Source of the DNA: Flavobacteriaceae bacterium LSUCC0859
Lineage (GTDB): Bacteria; Bacteroidota; Bacteroidia; Flavobacteriales; Flavobacteriaceae
NCBI GenBank assembly: GCA_022239325.1
Contig: JAKOGP010000001.1
Coordinates: 268,860-332,859, forward strand
Direction of reading: 5' to 3'
Length of the DNA: 64,000 nt
Within the stretch, counting starts at the first letter, position 1; the number at the start of each line of letters is the position of its first letter. Shown piece after piece: positions 8,120 through 17,543 of the stretch. The position numbers were made by a program, and so were the translations under genes. The notes below the pieces were generated by a model. The model saw only the letters and a list, made by a program, of their open reading frames with translations. It had not been told where the DNA came from and did no database searches.

Positions 8120-8458
8120 ATGAAAAAAGTAGAAGCCATTATTAGAAAGTCAAAATTTGACGACGTCAAAAAGGCACTACACGCCATAGACGTGAATTTC
8201 TTTAGTTACTGGGATGTGACCGGGGTAGGAAATGAAAAACAAGGACATGTGTACAGAGGTATCTCTTATAGCACCTCAGACATACAACGTCGTTTTATCT
8301 CTATAGTGATCTCAGATGAGTTTTTAGATGTTACCATAAATGCCATTTTAGAAGCCGCTGGTACCGGAAATGTTGGAGACGGAAAAATATTTGTCTCTGA
8401 AATTCAGGAGGCGTATCGCATTAGGACCAGAGAGAACGGAAAAGCAGGCATTAACTAA
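8120..8458 (+). CDS. P-II family nitrogen regulatory protein
   Basis: Trimeric signal transducer sensing ATP/ADP and 2-oxoglutarate. In an amtB operon its expected partner is the ammonium channel (GlnK-like role). At 112 residues it is the normal size. The T-loop carries Tyr50 in RGISY, aligning with the uridylylated Tyr51 of E. coli. The B-loop TGNVGDGKIFV and C-loop RIRTRENGKAGI are present. The segment GNEKQGH is one residue longer than the usual GRQKGH, so the Gln39 that contacts 2-oxoglutarate is not in its usual register. It starts 17 nt before amtB. The operators upstream suggest control by nitrogen status. Confidence 0.93.
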   Translation: MKKVEAIIRKSKFDDVKKALHAIDVNFFSYWDVTGVGNEKQGHVYRGISYSTSDIQRRFISIVISDEFLDVTINAILEAAGTGNVGDGKIFVSEIQEAYRIRTRENGKAGIN

Positions 8459-8475
8459 GAAAAATATATCATAAA

Positions 8476-9720
8476 ATGGAGACAGCAATTTTTACAGCAA
8501 ATAACATATGGATGATGGTTTGTACCGCTTTGGTATTTTTCATGCATCTAGGATTTTCTTTTTTAGAAATCGGACTAACCAGACAAAAAAACACCATAAA
8601 CATCCTTTTTAAAAACGTATTTATTATCTGTATGGGTTTACTCCTATACTACATTGGAGGCTTTAACCTCATGTATCCGGGAGATTTTAATGGCTATCTA
8701 GGCTTCGCCGGATTTGGAATTCCCTTACCTGAGGGAGGACTCACGGCAGATTACGCCTCTGGCGGATACACCTATTGGACAGATTTCCTATTCCAAGGCA
8801 TGTTTGCTGCCACAGCAGCGACTATTGTTTCTGGAGCAGTAGCAGAACGCATAAAACTAGGTGGCTTTATGATTTTTACTCTAGTATATGTAGGATTGGT
8901 ATATCCTATTGTAGGATCTTGGCAATGGGGTGGCGGTTTCTTAAGTAGCCTCGGTGGAGAAAACGGTGGTTTTCACGATTTTGCTGGCTCTACTCTAGTA
9001 CATTCTGTTGGAGGCTGGGCCGCACTAATAGCCATATACCTCTTAGGACCTAGAATAGGTAAATTTGACGAGAACGGAAAAGCGCAAGCCATACCTGGTC
9101 ACAATATTCCATTAGCCGCTGCAGGGGTGTTAATCCTGTGGTTGGGATGGTTCGGATTTAACGGAGGCTCTGTATTATCAGGAGATCCAGCCGGAACCTC
9201 ATTAGTGCTAGTCACCACTTCTTTAGCAGCTGCAGCTGGAGGAATTGGGGCCTTTGTTCTTTCTACTATACTTTACAAAAACTATGACCTTACCATGTTT
9301 TTAAACGGAATTCTTGGTGGCCTAGTAGGTATTACAGCCGGGGCAGATCTCATGTCTCCCAATGAGGCCGTAATTATAGGATTACTTGCAGGAGCCCTTA
9401 TTGTTTTGGCAGTAGCTTTTGTAGACAAAATTAAATTAGATGACCCAGTAGGTGCGGTTGCTGTTCACTTAATATGTGGGATATTTGGCACACTCGCAGT
9501 AGGAGTTTTTGGAGCTAAAGCAGGCCTAGATCAATTCTTATATCAGCTCGCTGGGGTAGGTGCCACCGCTACTTTTTGTTCCCTAACTGCTTTTATTATC
9601 TTAATTGTTATAAAGAAAACAAGTGGCCTAAGGGTGTCAAAAGAAGAGGAATTAGAAGGCCTTGACTTACACGAACACGGAATGGACGCTTACGCAGACT
9701 TTAGATTGAACCAACACTAA
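8476..9720 (+). CDS. amtB: Ammonium transporter AmtB
   Basis: Inner-membrane Amt/Rh channel taking up ammonium. The 414-residue protein has about eleven hydrophobic segments. It carries the phenylalanine gate FQGMFAATAATIVSGAVAER, the first pore histidine in STLVHSVGGWAAL and the second in AVAVHLICGIFGTL. No fused kinase or P-II domain follows; the tail is short and acidic (KEEELEGLDLHEHG). It forms an operon with P-II (17-nt gap), and an outer-membrane porin gene lies 78 nt downstream beyond a hairpin. Confidence 0.96.
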   Translation: METAIFTANNIWMMVCTALVFFMHLGFSFLEIGLTRQKNTINILFKNVFIICMGLLLYYIGGFNLMYPGDFNGYLGFAGFGIPLPEGGLTADYASGGYTYWTDFLFQGMFAATAATIVSGAVAERIKLGGFMIFTLVYVGLVYPIVGSWQWGGGFLSSLGGENGGFHDFAGSTLVHSVGGWAALIAIYLLGPRIGKFDENGKAQAIPGHNIPLAAAGVLILWLGWFGFNGGSVLSGDPAGTSLVLVTTSLAAAAGGIGAFVLSTILYKNYDLTMFLNGILGGLVGITAGADLMSPNEAVIIGLLAGALIVLAVAFVDKIKLDDPVGAVAVHLICGIFGTLAVGVFGAKAGLDQFLYQLAGVGATATFCSLTAFIILIVIKKTSGLRVSKEEELEGLDLHEHGMDAYADFRLNQH

Positions 9721-9740
9721 ACAAAACCTATAAAAACGGC

Positions 9741-9768
9741 AACGGAGCGTTTTGCAGAACGCTCCGTT
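9741..9768 (+). terminator. Hairpin between amtB and the porin gene (attenuator or weak terminator)
   Basis: Perfect 11-bp stem, AACGGAGCGTT at 9741-9751 and AACGCTCCGTT at 9758-9768, with loop TTGCAG. Only a weak T-rich stretch follows on the plus strand, so it may end part of the P-II/amtB transcripts or stabilise their 3' end rather than isolate the porin gene fully. Confidence 0.7.
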
Positions 9769-9798
9769 TGTTAAAAAAACCATTTAAAACAGATTCGC

Positions 9799-10860
9799 AT
9801 GATTTTTAAAACTATTACAAATAAAGCAAAAATTTTAACACTAAGCATGGTCATTACAGCAGTTACTATGACCCATGCACAGGAAGCAGAAACCCAAGCA
9901 GAGACCCCAAAGTTTAGTCTTAGTGGTACTATAGACGCCTATTTTAGAGGCAACCTAAATGCACCAAATGCAGGGGAATTCACCATGGCTCCAGGAAGCT
10001 CATTTGCCCAACTATCCGGTTTTTCCTTAGGGATGGCCAACCTAATTACCTCCTATGAAGGAGAAAAAGTAGGTTTTGTGGCAGATTTGGTATTTGGACC
10101 CAGAGGAACAGATGCTATTTTTAACTCTCCCATGTACTCTGCATCTGGAGATATAGTAAACCAGTTGTACATGTACTGGAATGTGAGTGAAAGTGTCACT
10201 TTAACCATGGGAAATTTTAATACCTTTTTGGGATATGAAGTAATATCTCCAGCAGCCAATTTTAACTACAGTACCTCCTATTTATTTTCATATGGCCCAT
10301 TTAGTCATACAGGCTTGAAGGCAGATTTTGCCCTAAGTGAAGATCTTTCTGCTATGATTGGCGTATTTAACCAGACAGATATTACAGAGTACAATCCAAC
10401 TGCTATATATGCCATTGGTGCCCAAATAGGTTATAAAGGACAATACTTGAACTTCCTATCAGATTCAGGAGCCTTTGAAATTGACTATACTGGTGGGTTT
10501 AATCTATCTGAAAGTTTTTATTTGGGCTTAAACGCAGCTCATTACGATAGCGACGGAACTGGATTTTCTGGAGTGGCACTTTACCCACAACTAAACACTT
10601 CAGAAACTTTTGCTATTGGGCTTAGAGGAGAATATTTTGCAGAGTCAGGAGCTTTTGGTGCAATTGACAGAACGGATAGTGTTGTGGAAAACAACAGTGT
10701 TTTTGCCCTAACACTTACAGGAAGTGCTTCTATCGGTAACCTGCTAATTAAGCCAGAAATTAGAATAGATAATGCCTCTGAAGATAGTTTCTTAGATACA
10801 AAATTTGCCCCACAAAAAAGCTTGTCTTCTTTTGTACTGGCAGCGGTATATGCTTTTTAA
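9799..10860 (+). CDS. Outer-membrane beta-barrel porin (BBP2/OmpL-like)
   Basis: Predicted outer-membrane channel. The 353-residue protein has an N-terminal signal peptide ending near THAQ (residue 28) and alternating hydrophobic beta-strands throughout. SGTIDAYFRGN near the start and GNFNTFLGYEVISP in the middle are typical of the putative beta-barrel porin-2 family, and it ends in the OMP-like ...FVLAAVYAF with a C-terminal Phe. Its place after P-II/amtB suggests entry of ammonium or small nitrogen compounds through the outer membrane, which is an inference. Confidence 0.82.
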   Translation: MIFKTITNKAKILTLSMVITAVTMTHAQEAETQAETPKFSLSGTIDAYFRGNLNAPNAGEFTMAPGSSFAQLSGFSLGMANLITSYEGEKVGFVADLVFGPRGTDAIFNSPMYSASGDIVNQLYMYWNVSESVTLTMGNFNTFLGYEVISPAANFNYSTSYLFSYGPFSHTGLKADFALSEDLSAMIGVFNQTDITEYNPTAIYAIGAQIGYKGQYLNFLSDSGAFEIDYTGGFNLSESFYLGLNAAHYDSDGTGFSGVALYPQLNTSETFAIGLRGEYFAESGAFGAIDRTDSVVENNSVFALTLTGSASIGNLLIKPEIRIDNASEDSFLDTKFAPQKSLSSFVLAAVYAF

Positions 10861-10914
10861 TCCAAGCCTTCCTCCTAAAGGTTCATAAGTATATGTTCAT
10901 TTTAGTTTAGTGGA

Positions 10915-10937
10915 GAATCCCGGCCCCGCCGGGATTC
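10915..10937. terminator. Convergent terminator after the porin gene
   Basis: 9-bp GC-rich stem, GAATCCCGG at 10915-10923 and CCGGGATTC at 10929-10937, with loop CCCCG. On the plus strand it is followed by TTTATT, serving the porin gene. It touches the stop codon of the convergent DUF1684 gene. Confidence 0.8.
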
Positions 10938-10938
10938 T

Positions 10939-11628
10939 TTATTCAAAGGCTTTAACACCTGCTTCTACAAAGATATTGAGATGATTTTCTGGGGGTACTA
11001 TAGGACAAGAATATTTTTTATTGTAGGCGCAGTAAGGATTGTAAGCCCTGTTAAAATCTAATAAAATCTGATCCCCTTGAGGAAGCCTTAGATCCAGGTA
11101 TCGGCCTCCGCCGTAGGTGGTGGCTCCATTGGTGAGGTCCGTAAAAGGCAAAAATAAATAATCTTCATACCCTTCCTTCTCCAGTAAGTCTTGGCTTTCA
11201 TAAACATCTAATTCAAAAGACCTCCCTTGAAGTTCAAAAAACAACTTTCCAAATAGCCGTTCTTGCGACATTCGCTCCGTATTGGTAGGCATCCCAAAAG
11301 GAAGGGCTTCTGGAGTCCTTTGCAAACGAGCCATGGCAATAAAATTAGCATTTGGAGGGAAAAAATCCAAACCGCTAAACGCCATCTTATCTGCGTCCTT
11401 TAGAGGAGAGATCTCCGGGTCTCTGAAAGTCTCATTTAGGTTCTCTTGAAATGTAACAACAGCCATTAAAAGACTATCTTGGTTTGCTAAGAAACCATTA
11501 TTGGTTAGAGCTTTTATAATTTCTATAGGTTGTTGCTCTTGGTCATGATATTTTTTAGGCTGTTTACAAGACAGATGCAAAAAAAAGAATGCACTGGCAC
11601 AACCCGCCATGAGACCCAGGCGCCCCAC
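10939..11628 (-). CDS. DUF1684 domain lipoprotein
   Basis: Belongs to the DUF1684 family, whose function is unknown. The C-terminal half has the family core with LDFNRAYNPYCAYNKKYSCP followed by PPENHLNIFVEAGVKAFE. A hydrophobic segment ends in the lipobox LHLSC, predicting a lipoprotein. The start is uncertain. GTG at 11628 lies just after the upstream stop codon and keeps an Arg before the hydrophobic core. An ATG at 11673 would overlap the upstream gene by 44 nt, and an ATG at 11610 leaves no positive charge in the signal peptide. Confidence 0.8.
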   Translation of the reverse strand: MGRLGLMAGCASAFFFLHLSCKQPKKYHDQEQQPIEIIKALTNNGFLANQDSLLMAVVTFQENLNETFRDPEISPLKDADKMAFSGLDFFPPNANFIAMARLQRTPEALPFGMPTNTERMSQERLFGKLFFELQGRSFELDVYESQDLLEKEGYEDYLFLPFTDLTNGATTYGGGRYLDLRLPQGDQILLDFNRAYNPYCAYNKKYSCPIVPPENHLNIFVEAGVKAFE

Positions 11629-11629
11629 G

Positions 11630-12346
11630 CTATTCCAAATCTGAGCTTTCCGTCTCCTCTTCTCTAATTCCATATCGTCCTTTTTTTAAATATACCTCCA
11701 ATACCGCCTGAAACTCGGGCATAATTCTGAGCAAACCCGTATCTGGCAATGCGTTAAGCGTTTCAAGATCTGTATAGCCATTTTTAAGGGCAGCCTCCAA
11801 ATAAAATAAAGCGGTCCCGTAATCCTCCATTTTACTGCTGTAGGATATAATAGATAAATAAGCTACGTAATCCTTGGGGTTAACAATGGTTCGTAGCATG
11901 AGTAAAAACACTAAAGCAGGATAGTCTCTAATTTCTGGCGGTCTATTGGCCTCTGCTTCATACACATCTCTGACTACACCCATCATAGAGACAACTGTTT
12001 TTTTTGCATAGGAAATACGCAGAGAGTCTTGCGGTGTTGCGGGCTGGGAGTCTTCTATTTTTTCCAACAAGCTATTGTACTGAAACTGCCACCAGCCTAA
12101 ATTTTCAAAATTTCTGAAATCTAAATCTTCTAACAGCACATAATTGAAATAGGCTGTTTTATAGTCTAGAGAGTCTGATAATTTTCGCTCTAAGCGTTTA
12201 TACATTCTTGCTTGTTTGTTTTGTAAGCGAACCTCTTTCTTGGAGCGCTCGCTCCCCGAATTGTTCAAGCTGTCTTGTGCCTGAAGTGCCATAGGAATCA
12301 GAAACCAATAGCAGAGCATTAAAAATATAGTGCAGTTATGTCTCAT
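11630..12346 (-). CDS. Secreted protein with TPR-like C-terminus, unknown function
   Basis: A 238-residue protein with a clear signal peptide (hydrophobic LMLCYWFLIPMALQAQ, cleavage near residue 24), then a charged helical stretch rich in Lys/Arg/Glu. The C-terminal helices, including YGTALFYLEAALKNGYTD and then ALPDTGLLRIMPEF, resemble the last TPR-type repeat seen in many Bacteroidota proteins. It is just upstream of, and probably co-transcribed with, the DUF1684 lipoprotein. No enzymatic motif was found. Confidence 0.7.
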   Translation of the reverse strand: MRHNCTIFLMLCYWFLIPMALQAQDSLNNSGSERSKKEVRLQNKQARMYKRLERKLSDSLDYKTAYFNYVLLEDLDFRNFENLGWWQFQYNSLLEKIEDSQPATPQDSLRISYAKKTVVSMMGVVRDVYEAEANRPPEIRDYPALVFLLMLRTIVNPKDYVAYLSIISYSSKMEDYGTALFYLEAALKNGYTDLETLNALPDTGLLRIMPEFQAVLEVYLKKGRYGIREEETESSDLE

Positions 12347-12380
12347 AGGTTAAAGGTAAAAAACTAAGTGCAGAGATTTC

Positions 12381-12830
12381 TTATTTCACCTCAATAATAG
12401 GTGCAGATGAAACCACTTCAGACAACACAATATGTGTCCTGGTTTCTCCGTATTGAATGAGGGTGTCTATAAAGGTTTCCAAATGTTTCTGATCCCTTAA
12501 AACCACCTCCATCATGATGTTTTCATTTCCGGTAATTCTATAGCAATTGATCACCTCTTTAAATGAGGGCACTACCTCTAAAAAAGGTTTTAACTTTCCC
12601 ACAAAAGCGCGAAGGGTAATCATGGCTTTGAGCTGGTAGCCCATGTGGGTGTAGGACACCTTAGTGTTGTACTTTAAAATAACACCGGTGTCTTCTAATT
12701 TTTTCACCCGCTCTGCCACAGCAGGCGGGGTAAGCCCAATCGCACGACCCATCTCTGCAAAACTGGTTCTTGCTCCTTTTTGAAGGGCATGAACAATCTT
12801 GGCATTCAGTACATCTAACTTTTTAATCAT
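12381..12830 (-). CDS. Lrp/AsnC family transcriptional regulator
   Basis: DNA-binding regulator that usually senses an amino acid. The 149-residue protein has an N-terminal helix-turn-helix (ARTSFAEMGRAIGLTPPAV then RVKKLEDTGVI) and a C-terminal RAM ligand-binding domain (CYRITGNENIMMEVVLRD). Length is standard. It is divergent from a small unknown gene at 12946; the 115-bp AT-rich gap would hold its autoregulatory site. The effector cannot be read from the sequence. Confidence 0.93.
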   Translation of the reverse strand: MIKKLDVLNAKIVHALQKGARTSFAEMGRAIGLTPPAVAERVKKLEDTGVILKYNTKVSYTHMGYQLKAMITLRAFVGKLKPFLEVVPSFKEVINCYRITGNENIMMEVVLRDQKHLETFIDTLIQYGETRTHIVLSEVVSSAPIIEVK

Positions 12831-12945
12831 TAGAAAAAATTATATAAATACTTATAATTAAAAGTTTATTTACAAATATACTATATTATTAAAATTCATT
12901 ATCTAGCAAAAGCAAGTAATTTTATGGAAATCAATAGCCTTAAAA

Positions 12946-13335
12946 ATGAAGCTCATAGCAAACAAAAAGTTGTTACATAAAGCGACGGAATTAAACGCTT
13001 TAAGTACGGCTTTGGCCTATGGTTTGAGTTTTGACAGATTACTTTTAAGACATTATAAATACTGGTCGTTTGACCATGAGATTACCCATTTTTTATTGGA
13101 GGATTCAAAAAGCTTGTTAGATGCTTTAAAAAGACTTTCTATTATAGAATGTCAAAAGGAAAAATTCTCCTTGCTGAACAATATACAAACCATTACCAAT
13201 AACATATATAGCTACTGTAGTGGTTTGGAATACCACAGCCATAAAAACAAAGACTATGTTGGGCTCTACAAAAAAGAGCTTAAGCAGTTCTCAAACTTTT
13301 TCCAAAAATATTTTAAACAACATACAATAGATTGA
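12946..13335 (+). CDS. Hypothetical protein
   Basis: An unrecognised 129-residue, Lys/Leu-rich, probably all-helical cytosolic protein with no signal peptide or membrane segment. It contains HYKYWSFDHEITHFLLEDSK and a run of helical residues after it. It is divergent from the Lrp-type regulator, so it is a candidate target of that regulator. Codon use looks like its neighbours, which supports a real gene. Confidence 0.6.
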   Translation: MKLIANKKLLHKATELNALSTALAYGLSFDRLLLRHYKYWSFDHEITHFLLEDSKSLLDALKRLSIIECQKEKFSLLNNIQTITNNIYSYCSGLEYHSHKNKDYVGLYKKELKQFSNFFQKYFKQHTID

Positions 13336-13438
13336 AAATTAAGACGTTGTTCTTGTAACAAGCCTTTCATTTTTCATTGATGATTTTTTTAGATTTAGTT
13401 AACATAAAACCGGTGTACACATCGGTTTTATCTGTTTA

Positions 13439-14251
13439 TTAAAGCTTTGGGTTTGGAGTTAGTGGCAAGGTACTAAGCTGCCTTAAATACTTTAAAACGG
13501 TAGTATTAAATACCTCTGGCTGCTCTACATTAACCACATGTCCGCAGGCCTTCACCACAAATAAAGAGGCAGCCATATGGGCTTTGGTCAATTTTTGAAC
13601 GGCTGGCAAAAAAAGATAATCCTCTTCCCCCATCACGTACAGGGTAGGTATTTTCACCTCAACATTTCTAAAAAACCGGAGAAGTGGGTTTATCTCTGCA
13701 GTGAGTTTAAACCATTTAATAAATTCTTTTTGATATAATTTCTTAGCCTCCCTTACAAATAGAGTCCGAGACTCCTTGTGATTTTTGTTAGGCATAATGA
13801 CAAAAGCAAAAAAGGAATACAACCACAAATAAGGCACCACGGACTTAAATATAATTCCAAGTCTCATTAAAATTTGAGACCTCACATTGAGCTTTAGTAT
13901 GGCCCCACCCATGACCATGCTTAGCACCCTCTCGGGACTGCGCTCTGCTAAGTTTCTAATCAGGATAGTCCCCAAAGAGATCCCTATAAAATGAGACTTC
14001 TCTATGCCTTCGTAATCTAAAACTTCTACAATATCTTGGGTGATAGAGTCAAAGGTGTACTTTTTACCAAATGCTTTCTGTAGAGAGATTTTGGAGTCTC
14101 CGTGTCCTCTTAAATCTAACAGCAATACATTATAGATTTGCTTAAAAGCTTTGAGCTGCTTAAACCAAATAGAAGAACTGCCGCCAGCACCGTGCACAAA
14201 GGTCACCCATTGGGTGCTTTCTGAATGTCTGTAACAATGGTAGTGTATCAA
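13439..14251 (-). CDS. Alpha/beta hydrolase
   Basis: Hydrolase of the alpha/beta fold, substrate unknown. The 270-residue protein has the oxyanion region FVHGAGGSSSIW, the strand LLDLRGHGDS, the nucleophile elbow GISLG (Ser), the acid Asp in GEEDYLFLP and the catalytic His in CGHVVNVEQPEVF. No signal peptide. It is the last gene of the purM-prfA-pyrF run (34-nt gap after pyrF). The sequence alone does not separate esterase, lactonase or C-C hydrolase activity. Confidence 0.88.
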   Translation of the reverse strand: MIHYHCYRHSESTQWVTFVHGAGGSSSIWFKQLKAFKQIYNVLLLDLRGHGDSKISLQKAFGKKYTFDSITQDIVEVLDYEGIEKSHFIGISLGTILIRNLAERSPERVLSMVMGGAILKLNVRSQILMRLGIIFKSVVPYLWLYSFFAFVIMPNKNHKESRTLFVREAKKLYQKEFIKWFKLTAEINPLLRFFRNVEVKIPTLYVMGEEDYLFLPAVQKLTKAHMAASLFVVKACGHVVNVEQPEVFNTTVLKYLRQLSTLPLTPNPKL

Positions 14252-14285
14252 TGTAAAAAATTAAGGCCCCTCTAAAATAAGAAAA

Positions 14286-15119
14286 TTAAATGAATAGCTT
14301 CTTGGCTTCTAATATGGCTGCCATTTGTGTTTGTAGCTTCAGGGCCTCCCTAGACGCTGCAGCTGCAAAGTGAACACTAGAGTCTGCATAAATAATTCCT
14401 CTAGAAGAATTTACAAGAAGACCTACATCTCGGTTTAATCCCGCCTCGCATACCTCTAATAAACTCCCTCCCTGTGCCCCCACTCCTGGCACCAACAAAA
14501 AGCTTTCTGGAATAATTTTTCTAATAGATTTTATAGCTGCTGCCTGTGTGGCCCCCACTACAAACATAAGCTGCTGGGCATTTTTATATTGAACAGCGGT
14601 TTCTAAAACGGTTTCGTAAAGATACTTCCCGTTGGCCATGGGCAGCATTTCGTAATCTGCAGCTCCAGGATTAGAGGTAAGTCCTAAAAGAATAGTGAAT
14701 TTGTCTTCAAACGCTAAAAAAGGTTCAATGGAGTCTCTACCCATATAAGGGGCAACTGTTAGAGAGTCAAATCCTAAATCTTCAAAAAAAGCTTTGGCAT
14801 AACGGCTGGCCGTATTGCCTATGTCTCCGCGTTTGGCGTCTGCAATAGTAAAGATCTCAGGGTACTGTTCCTTTAAATAACAAATGGTTTTTTCTAATGC
14901 CTGCCAGCCTGTAACACCATAAGCCTCATAAAAGGCTATATTGGGCTTGTAGGCTACCGCATAATTGTGAGTTGCGTCTATAATGGCCTTATTAAAAGCA
15001 AATATAGGATCTTCCTCTTCCAGCAAATGCGATGGGATTTTTTCTAGATCTACATCTAAGCCCACACAAAGGAAAGAGGCTTTTCTTTTTATTTCAGATA
15101 CCAGCTTATGGGTAGTCAT
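14286..15119 (-). CDS. pyrF: Orotidine 5'-phosphate decarboxylase
   Basis: Decarboxylates OMP to UMP, the last step of de novo pyrimidine synthesis. The catalytic signature [10 protein letters not shown] is present, with LCVGLDVD at the N-terminus and VPGVGAQGG in the phosphate-binding region. At 277 residues it belongs to the longer subfamily 2. It begins 9 nt after prfA, so the pair is probably translationally coupled. Confidence 0.95.
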   Translation of the reverse strand: MTTHKLVSEIKRKASFLCVGLDVDLEKIPSHLLEEEDPIFAFNKAIIDATHNYAVAYKPNIAFYEAYGVTGWQALEKTICYLKEQYPEIFTIADAKRGDIGNTASRYAKAFFEDLGFDSLTVAPYMGRDSIEPFLAFEDKFTILLGLTSNPGAADYEMLPMANGKYLYETVLETAVQYKNAQQLMFVVGATQAAAIKSIRKIIPESFLLVPGVGAQGGSLLEVCEAGLNRDVGLLVNSSRGIIYADSSVHFAAAASREALKLQTQMAAILEAKKLFI

Positions 15120-15128
15120 AGCGTTTCA

Positions 15129-16205
15129 TTAAAAAATTTCAGAGGCAGCTTTAAGCTTCTCTGTGTTGTCTACCAACATGAGTTCATCTAGGATTTTCTG
15201 AATATCGCCGTTTACAATATTGGGAAGGTCGTATAGGGTTAATCCAATTCTATGATCTGTAACTCTCCCTTGTGGGTAGTTGTAGGTTCTAATTTTTGCA
15301 GAACGGTCTCCAGAACTCACCTGTGAGTTTCTCTTAAGCGCGTCTTCTTCCTGTTTTTTGGCCAATTCTAAATCATATAACCTGGAACGCAATACCCCAA
15401 AGGCTTTCTCCTTGTTTTTATGCTGTGACTTTTGGTCTTGACACTGCGCTACTAATCCTGTTGGTATGTGCGTAAGACGCACCGCAGAATAGGTAGTGTT
15501 TACAGACTGCCCTCCAGGCCCTGAGGAACAGAAAAAATCTATTCGAACATCCTTGGCCTCTATGTGAACATCAAATTCCTCTGCCTCTGGCAGTACCATA
15601 ACCGTGGCTGCAGAAGTATGCACCCTGCCCTGTGTTTCTGTCTGTGGCACCCTTTGTACCCTGTGAACACCAGCCTCAAATTTTAAAGTCCCGTATACAT
15701 CTTCACCCTGTACCTCAAACTGAATTTCTTTATAGCCTCCAGAAGTACCTTCACTGAGGTCTATCACATTGGTTTTCCAACCCCTACTCTCACAGTATTT
15801 GGTGTACATTCTAAAGAGGTCTCCAGCAAAAATACTAGCCTCGTCTCCACCTGTACCGGCACGAATTTCTACGACCACATTTTTAGCGTCTTCGGGTTCT
15901 TTTGGAATGAGTAAAAGTTTAATCTCGTCTTCCAAGGCTGGCATGGCTTTTTTGGCCTCTTCTAATTGCATCTTGGCCATCTCTACCATTTCTGCATCGG
16001 AGCCATCCTCTATGATTTCTTGAGATTCTTCAATATTATTGTGAAAAGAAATGTATAATTCTCTCTTTTCCATGAGGATTTTCAAATCCTTATATTCTTT
16101 ATTAAGTGCCACATAACGCTTCTGATCCATGATCACGTCTGGCTGGATAATTAAATCCGAAACCTCGTCAAAGCGCTGCTTAACCACTTGTAATTTTTCT
16201 AACAT
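15129..16205 (-). CDS. prfA: Peptide chain release factor 1
   Basis: Terminates translation at UAA and UAG. The 358-residue length is standard. The peptidyl-tRNA hydrolysis motif GGQ sits in [18 protein letters not shown], and [18 protein letters not shown] is a class-I release-factor signature. The HTSAATV stretch after it and the absence of an in-frame frameshift site argue for RF1 over RF2. It lies between purM and pyrF on the same strand. Confidence 0.96.
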   Translation of the reverse strand: MLEKLQVVKQRFDEVSDLIIQPDVIMDQKRYVALNKEYKDLKILMEKRELYISFHNNIEESQEIIEDGSDAEMVEMAKMQLEEAKKAMPALEDEIKLLLIPKEPEDAKNVVVEIRAGTGGDEASIFAGDLFRMYTKYCESRGWKTNVIDLSEGTSGGYKEIQFEVQGEDVYGTLKFEAGVHRVQRVPQTETQGRVHTSAATVMVLPEAEEFDVHIEAKDVRIDFFCSSGPGGQSVNTTYSAVRLTHIPTGLVAQCQDQKSQHKNKEKAFGVLRSRLYDLELAKKQEEDALKRNSQVSSGDRSAKIRTYNYPQGRVTDHRIGLTLYDLPNIVNGDIQKILDELMLVDNTEKLKAASEIF

Positions 16206-16251
16206 AAAGTCTTACTATATAGGGTGTAAAGGTACAATAAAAAAAGCCCTT

Positions 16252-17430
16252 TTAATACTCAAAAGTTCCGTACGCACTGCGAATGGTCAGTTTTTTGGTC
16301 TCACTGGCTTCTACCCTACCTATGATCTGAGCAGCTACTCCAAAGGACTCTGAAATTTCTATAAGGTCTTGGGCTACCTCTGTAGAGACATAAAGCTCTA
16401 ACCTATGGCCACAATTAAACACCTCATACATCTCTCTCCATGAGGTTCCAGACTGCTGCTGGATCATTTGAAACAAAACAGGCACCTCAAAAAGTTGGTC
16501 CTTTACAATGTGAAGCTGGTCTATAAAATGTAAAATTTTTGTTTGAGCCCCTCCGCTGCAATGCACCATTCCATGAATGCTACTGCTGTCATAAGAATGG
16601 AGTATTTTCTTTACAATGGGTGCGTAAGTACGGGTGGGTGACAACACTAATTTCCCAACATCAACAGGGCTACCAGCCAACTGATCCGTAAGACCCATGG
16701 TTCCAGAATACACTAAATCTGAGGGCACAGATGGGTCAAAACTCTCTGGATACTTAGCGGCTAAATCCTTGTGAAAAACATCGTGACGTGCAGAAGTAAG
16801 TCCATTGGAACCCATGCCACCGTTGTAATCTTTCTCATAACTAGCCTGACCAGAGGAAGACAAGCCTACGATCACATCTCCTGCCTGAATATTGGCATTG
16901 TCAATCACCTTGGCTCTTGGCATTCTCGCAGTTACGGTAGAGTCTACAATGATGGTGCGAACTAGATCTCCCACATCGGCGGTTTCACCGCCAGTGCTAT
17001 GAATTTCAATACCGTGCTTGGACAAATCAGATAGGAGCTCCTCCGTGCCGTTTATAATGGCAGAGAGCACCTCTGCAGGAATGAGATTTTTATTTCTTCC
17101 AATGGTAGAAGAGAGCATAATATGGTCTGTAGCGCCCACACAAATGAGGTCGTCAATATTCATTATCAGAGCATCCTGGGCAATACCTTTCCAAACCGAG
17201 AGGTCCCCTGTTTCTTTCCAATACATATACGCCAAAGAAGACTTAGTGCCCGCTCCGTCTGCATGCATGACCAAACAATGGTCTTCGCTACCCGTTAAAT
17301 GATCGGGTACAATTTTGCAAAAAGCCTTTGGAAACAAGCCTTTATCTATATTCTTTATGGCTCGGTGTACGTCTTCCTTAGCGGCTGAAACCCCTCTTTG
17401 ACTATACCTTCCCTGTTCGTTTGCTTCCAT
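16252..17430 (-). CDS. purM: Phosphoribosylformylglycinamidine cyclo-ligase (AIR synthetase)
   Basis: ATP-dependent cyclisation of FGAM to AIR in purine synthesis. The 392-residue protein shows the PurM N-terminal core YSQRGVSAAKEDVHRAI, the substrate region MHADGAGTKSSLAYMYW and the nucleotide-binding STGGETADVGDLVRTI. The C-terminal AIRS domain has HCSGGAQTKI and NCGHRLELYV. A well-formed Bacteroidota promoter lies 17 nt upstream. It heads the purM-prfA-pyrF-hydrolase run; prfA starts 46 nt downstream. Confidence 0.93.
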   Translation of the reverse strand: MEANEQGRYSQRGVSAAKEDVHRAIKNIDKGLFPKAFCKIVPDHLTGSEDHCLVMHADGAGTKSSLAYMYWKETGDLSVWKGIAQDALIMNIDDLICVGATDHIMLSSTIGRNKNLIPAEVLSAIINGTEELLSDLSKHGIEIHSTGGETADVGDLVRTIIVDSTVTARMPRAKVIDNANIQAGDVIVGLSSSGQASYEKDYNGGMGSNGLTSARHDVFHKDLAAKYPESFDPSVPSDLVYSGTMGLTDQLAGSPVDVGKLVLSPTRTYAPIVKKILHSYDSSSIHGMVHCSGGAQTKILHFIDQLHIVKDQLFEVPVLFQMIQQQSGTSWREMYEVFNCGHRLELYVSTEVAQDLIEISESFGVAAQIIGRVEASETKKLTIRSAYGTFEY

Positions 17431-17446
17431 GATGTGGTGTTTTGTG

Positions 17447-17476
17447 CAAAAATAAAGGAATCCCTAAAAAGTTCAA
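17447..17476 (-). promoter_or_regulatory. Bacteroidota-type promoter for the purM operon
   Basis: On the minus strand, TTG (17476-17474), a 19-nt spacer, and TATTTTTG (17454-17447), matching TTG-N17-23-TAnnTTTG. The predicted transcription start would be about 10 nt before the purM ATG. Confidence 0.75.
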
Positions 17477-17543
17477 GTGTTCTCCTTAGATAATTCTATA
17501 AACTTATACCCAATTGTTGAGAACTATCTGAACCAGGGTCTCC

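Noticed and set aside
12381..12830. The Lrp-type regulator as the factor binding the nitrogen palindromes
   Set aside because: It lies between the two loci, but Lrp/AsnC sites are usually AT-rich and degenerate, and nothing in the sequence ties it to the C-run/G-run element.
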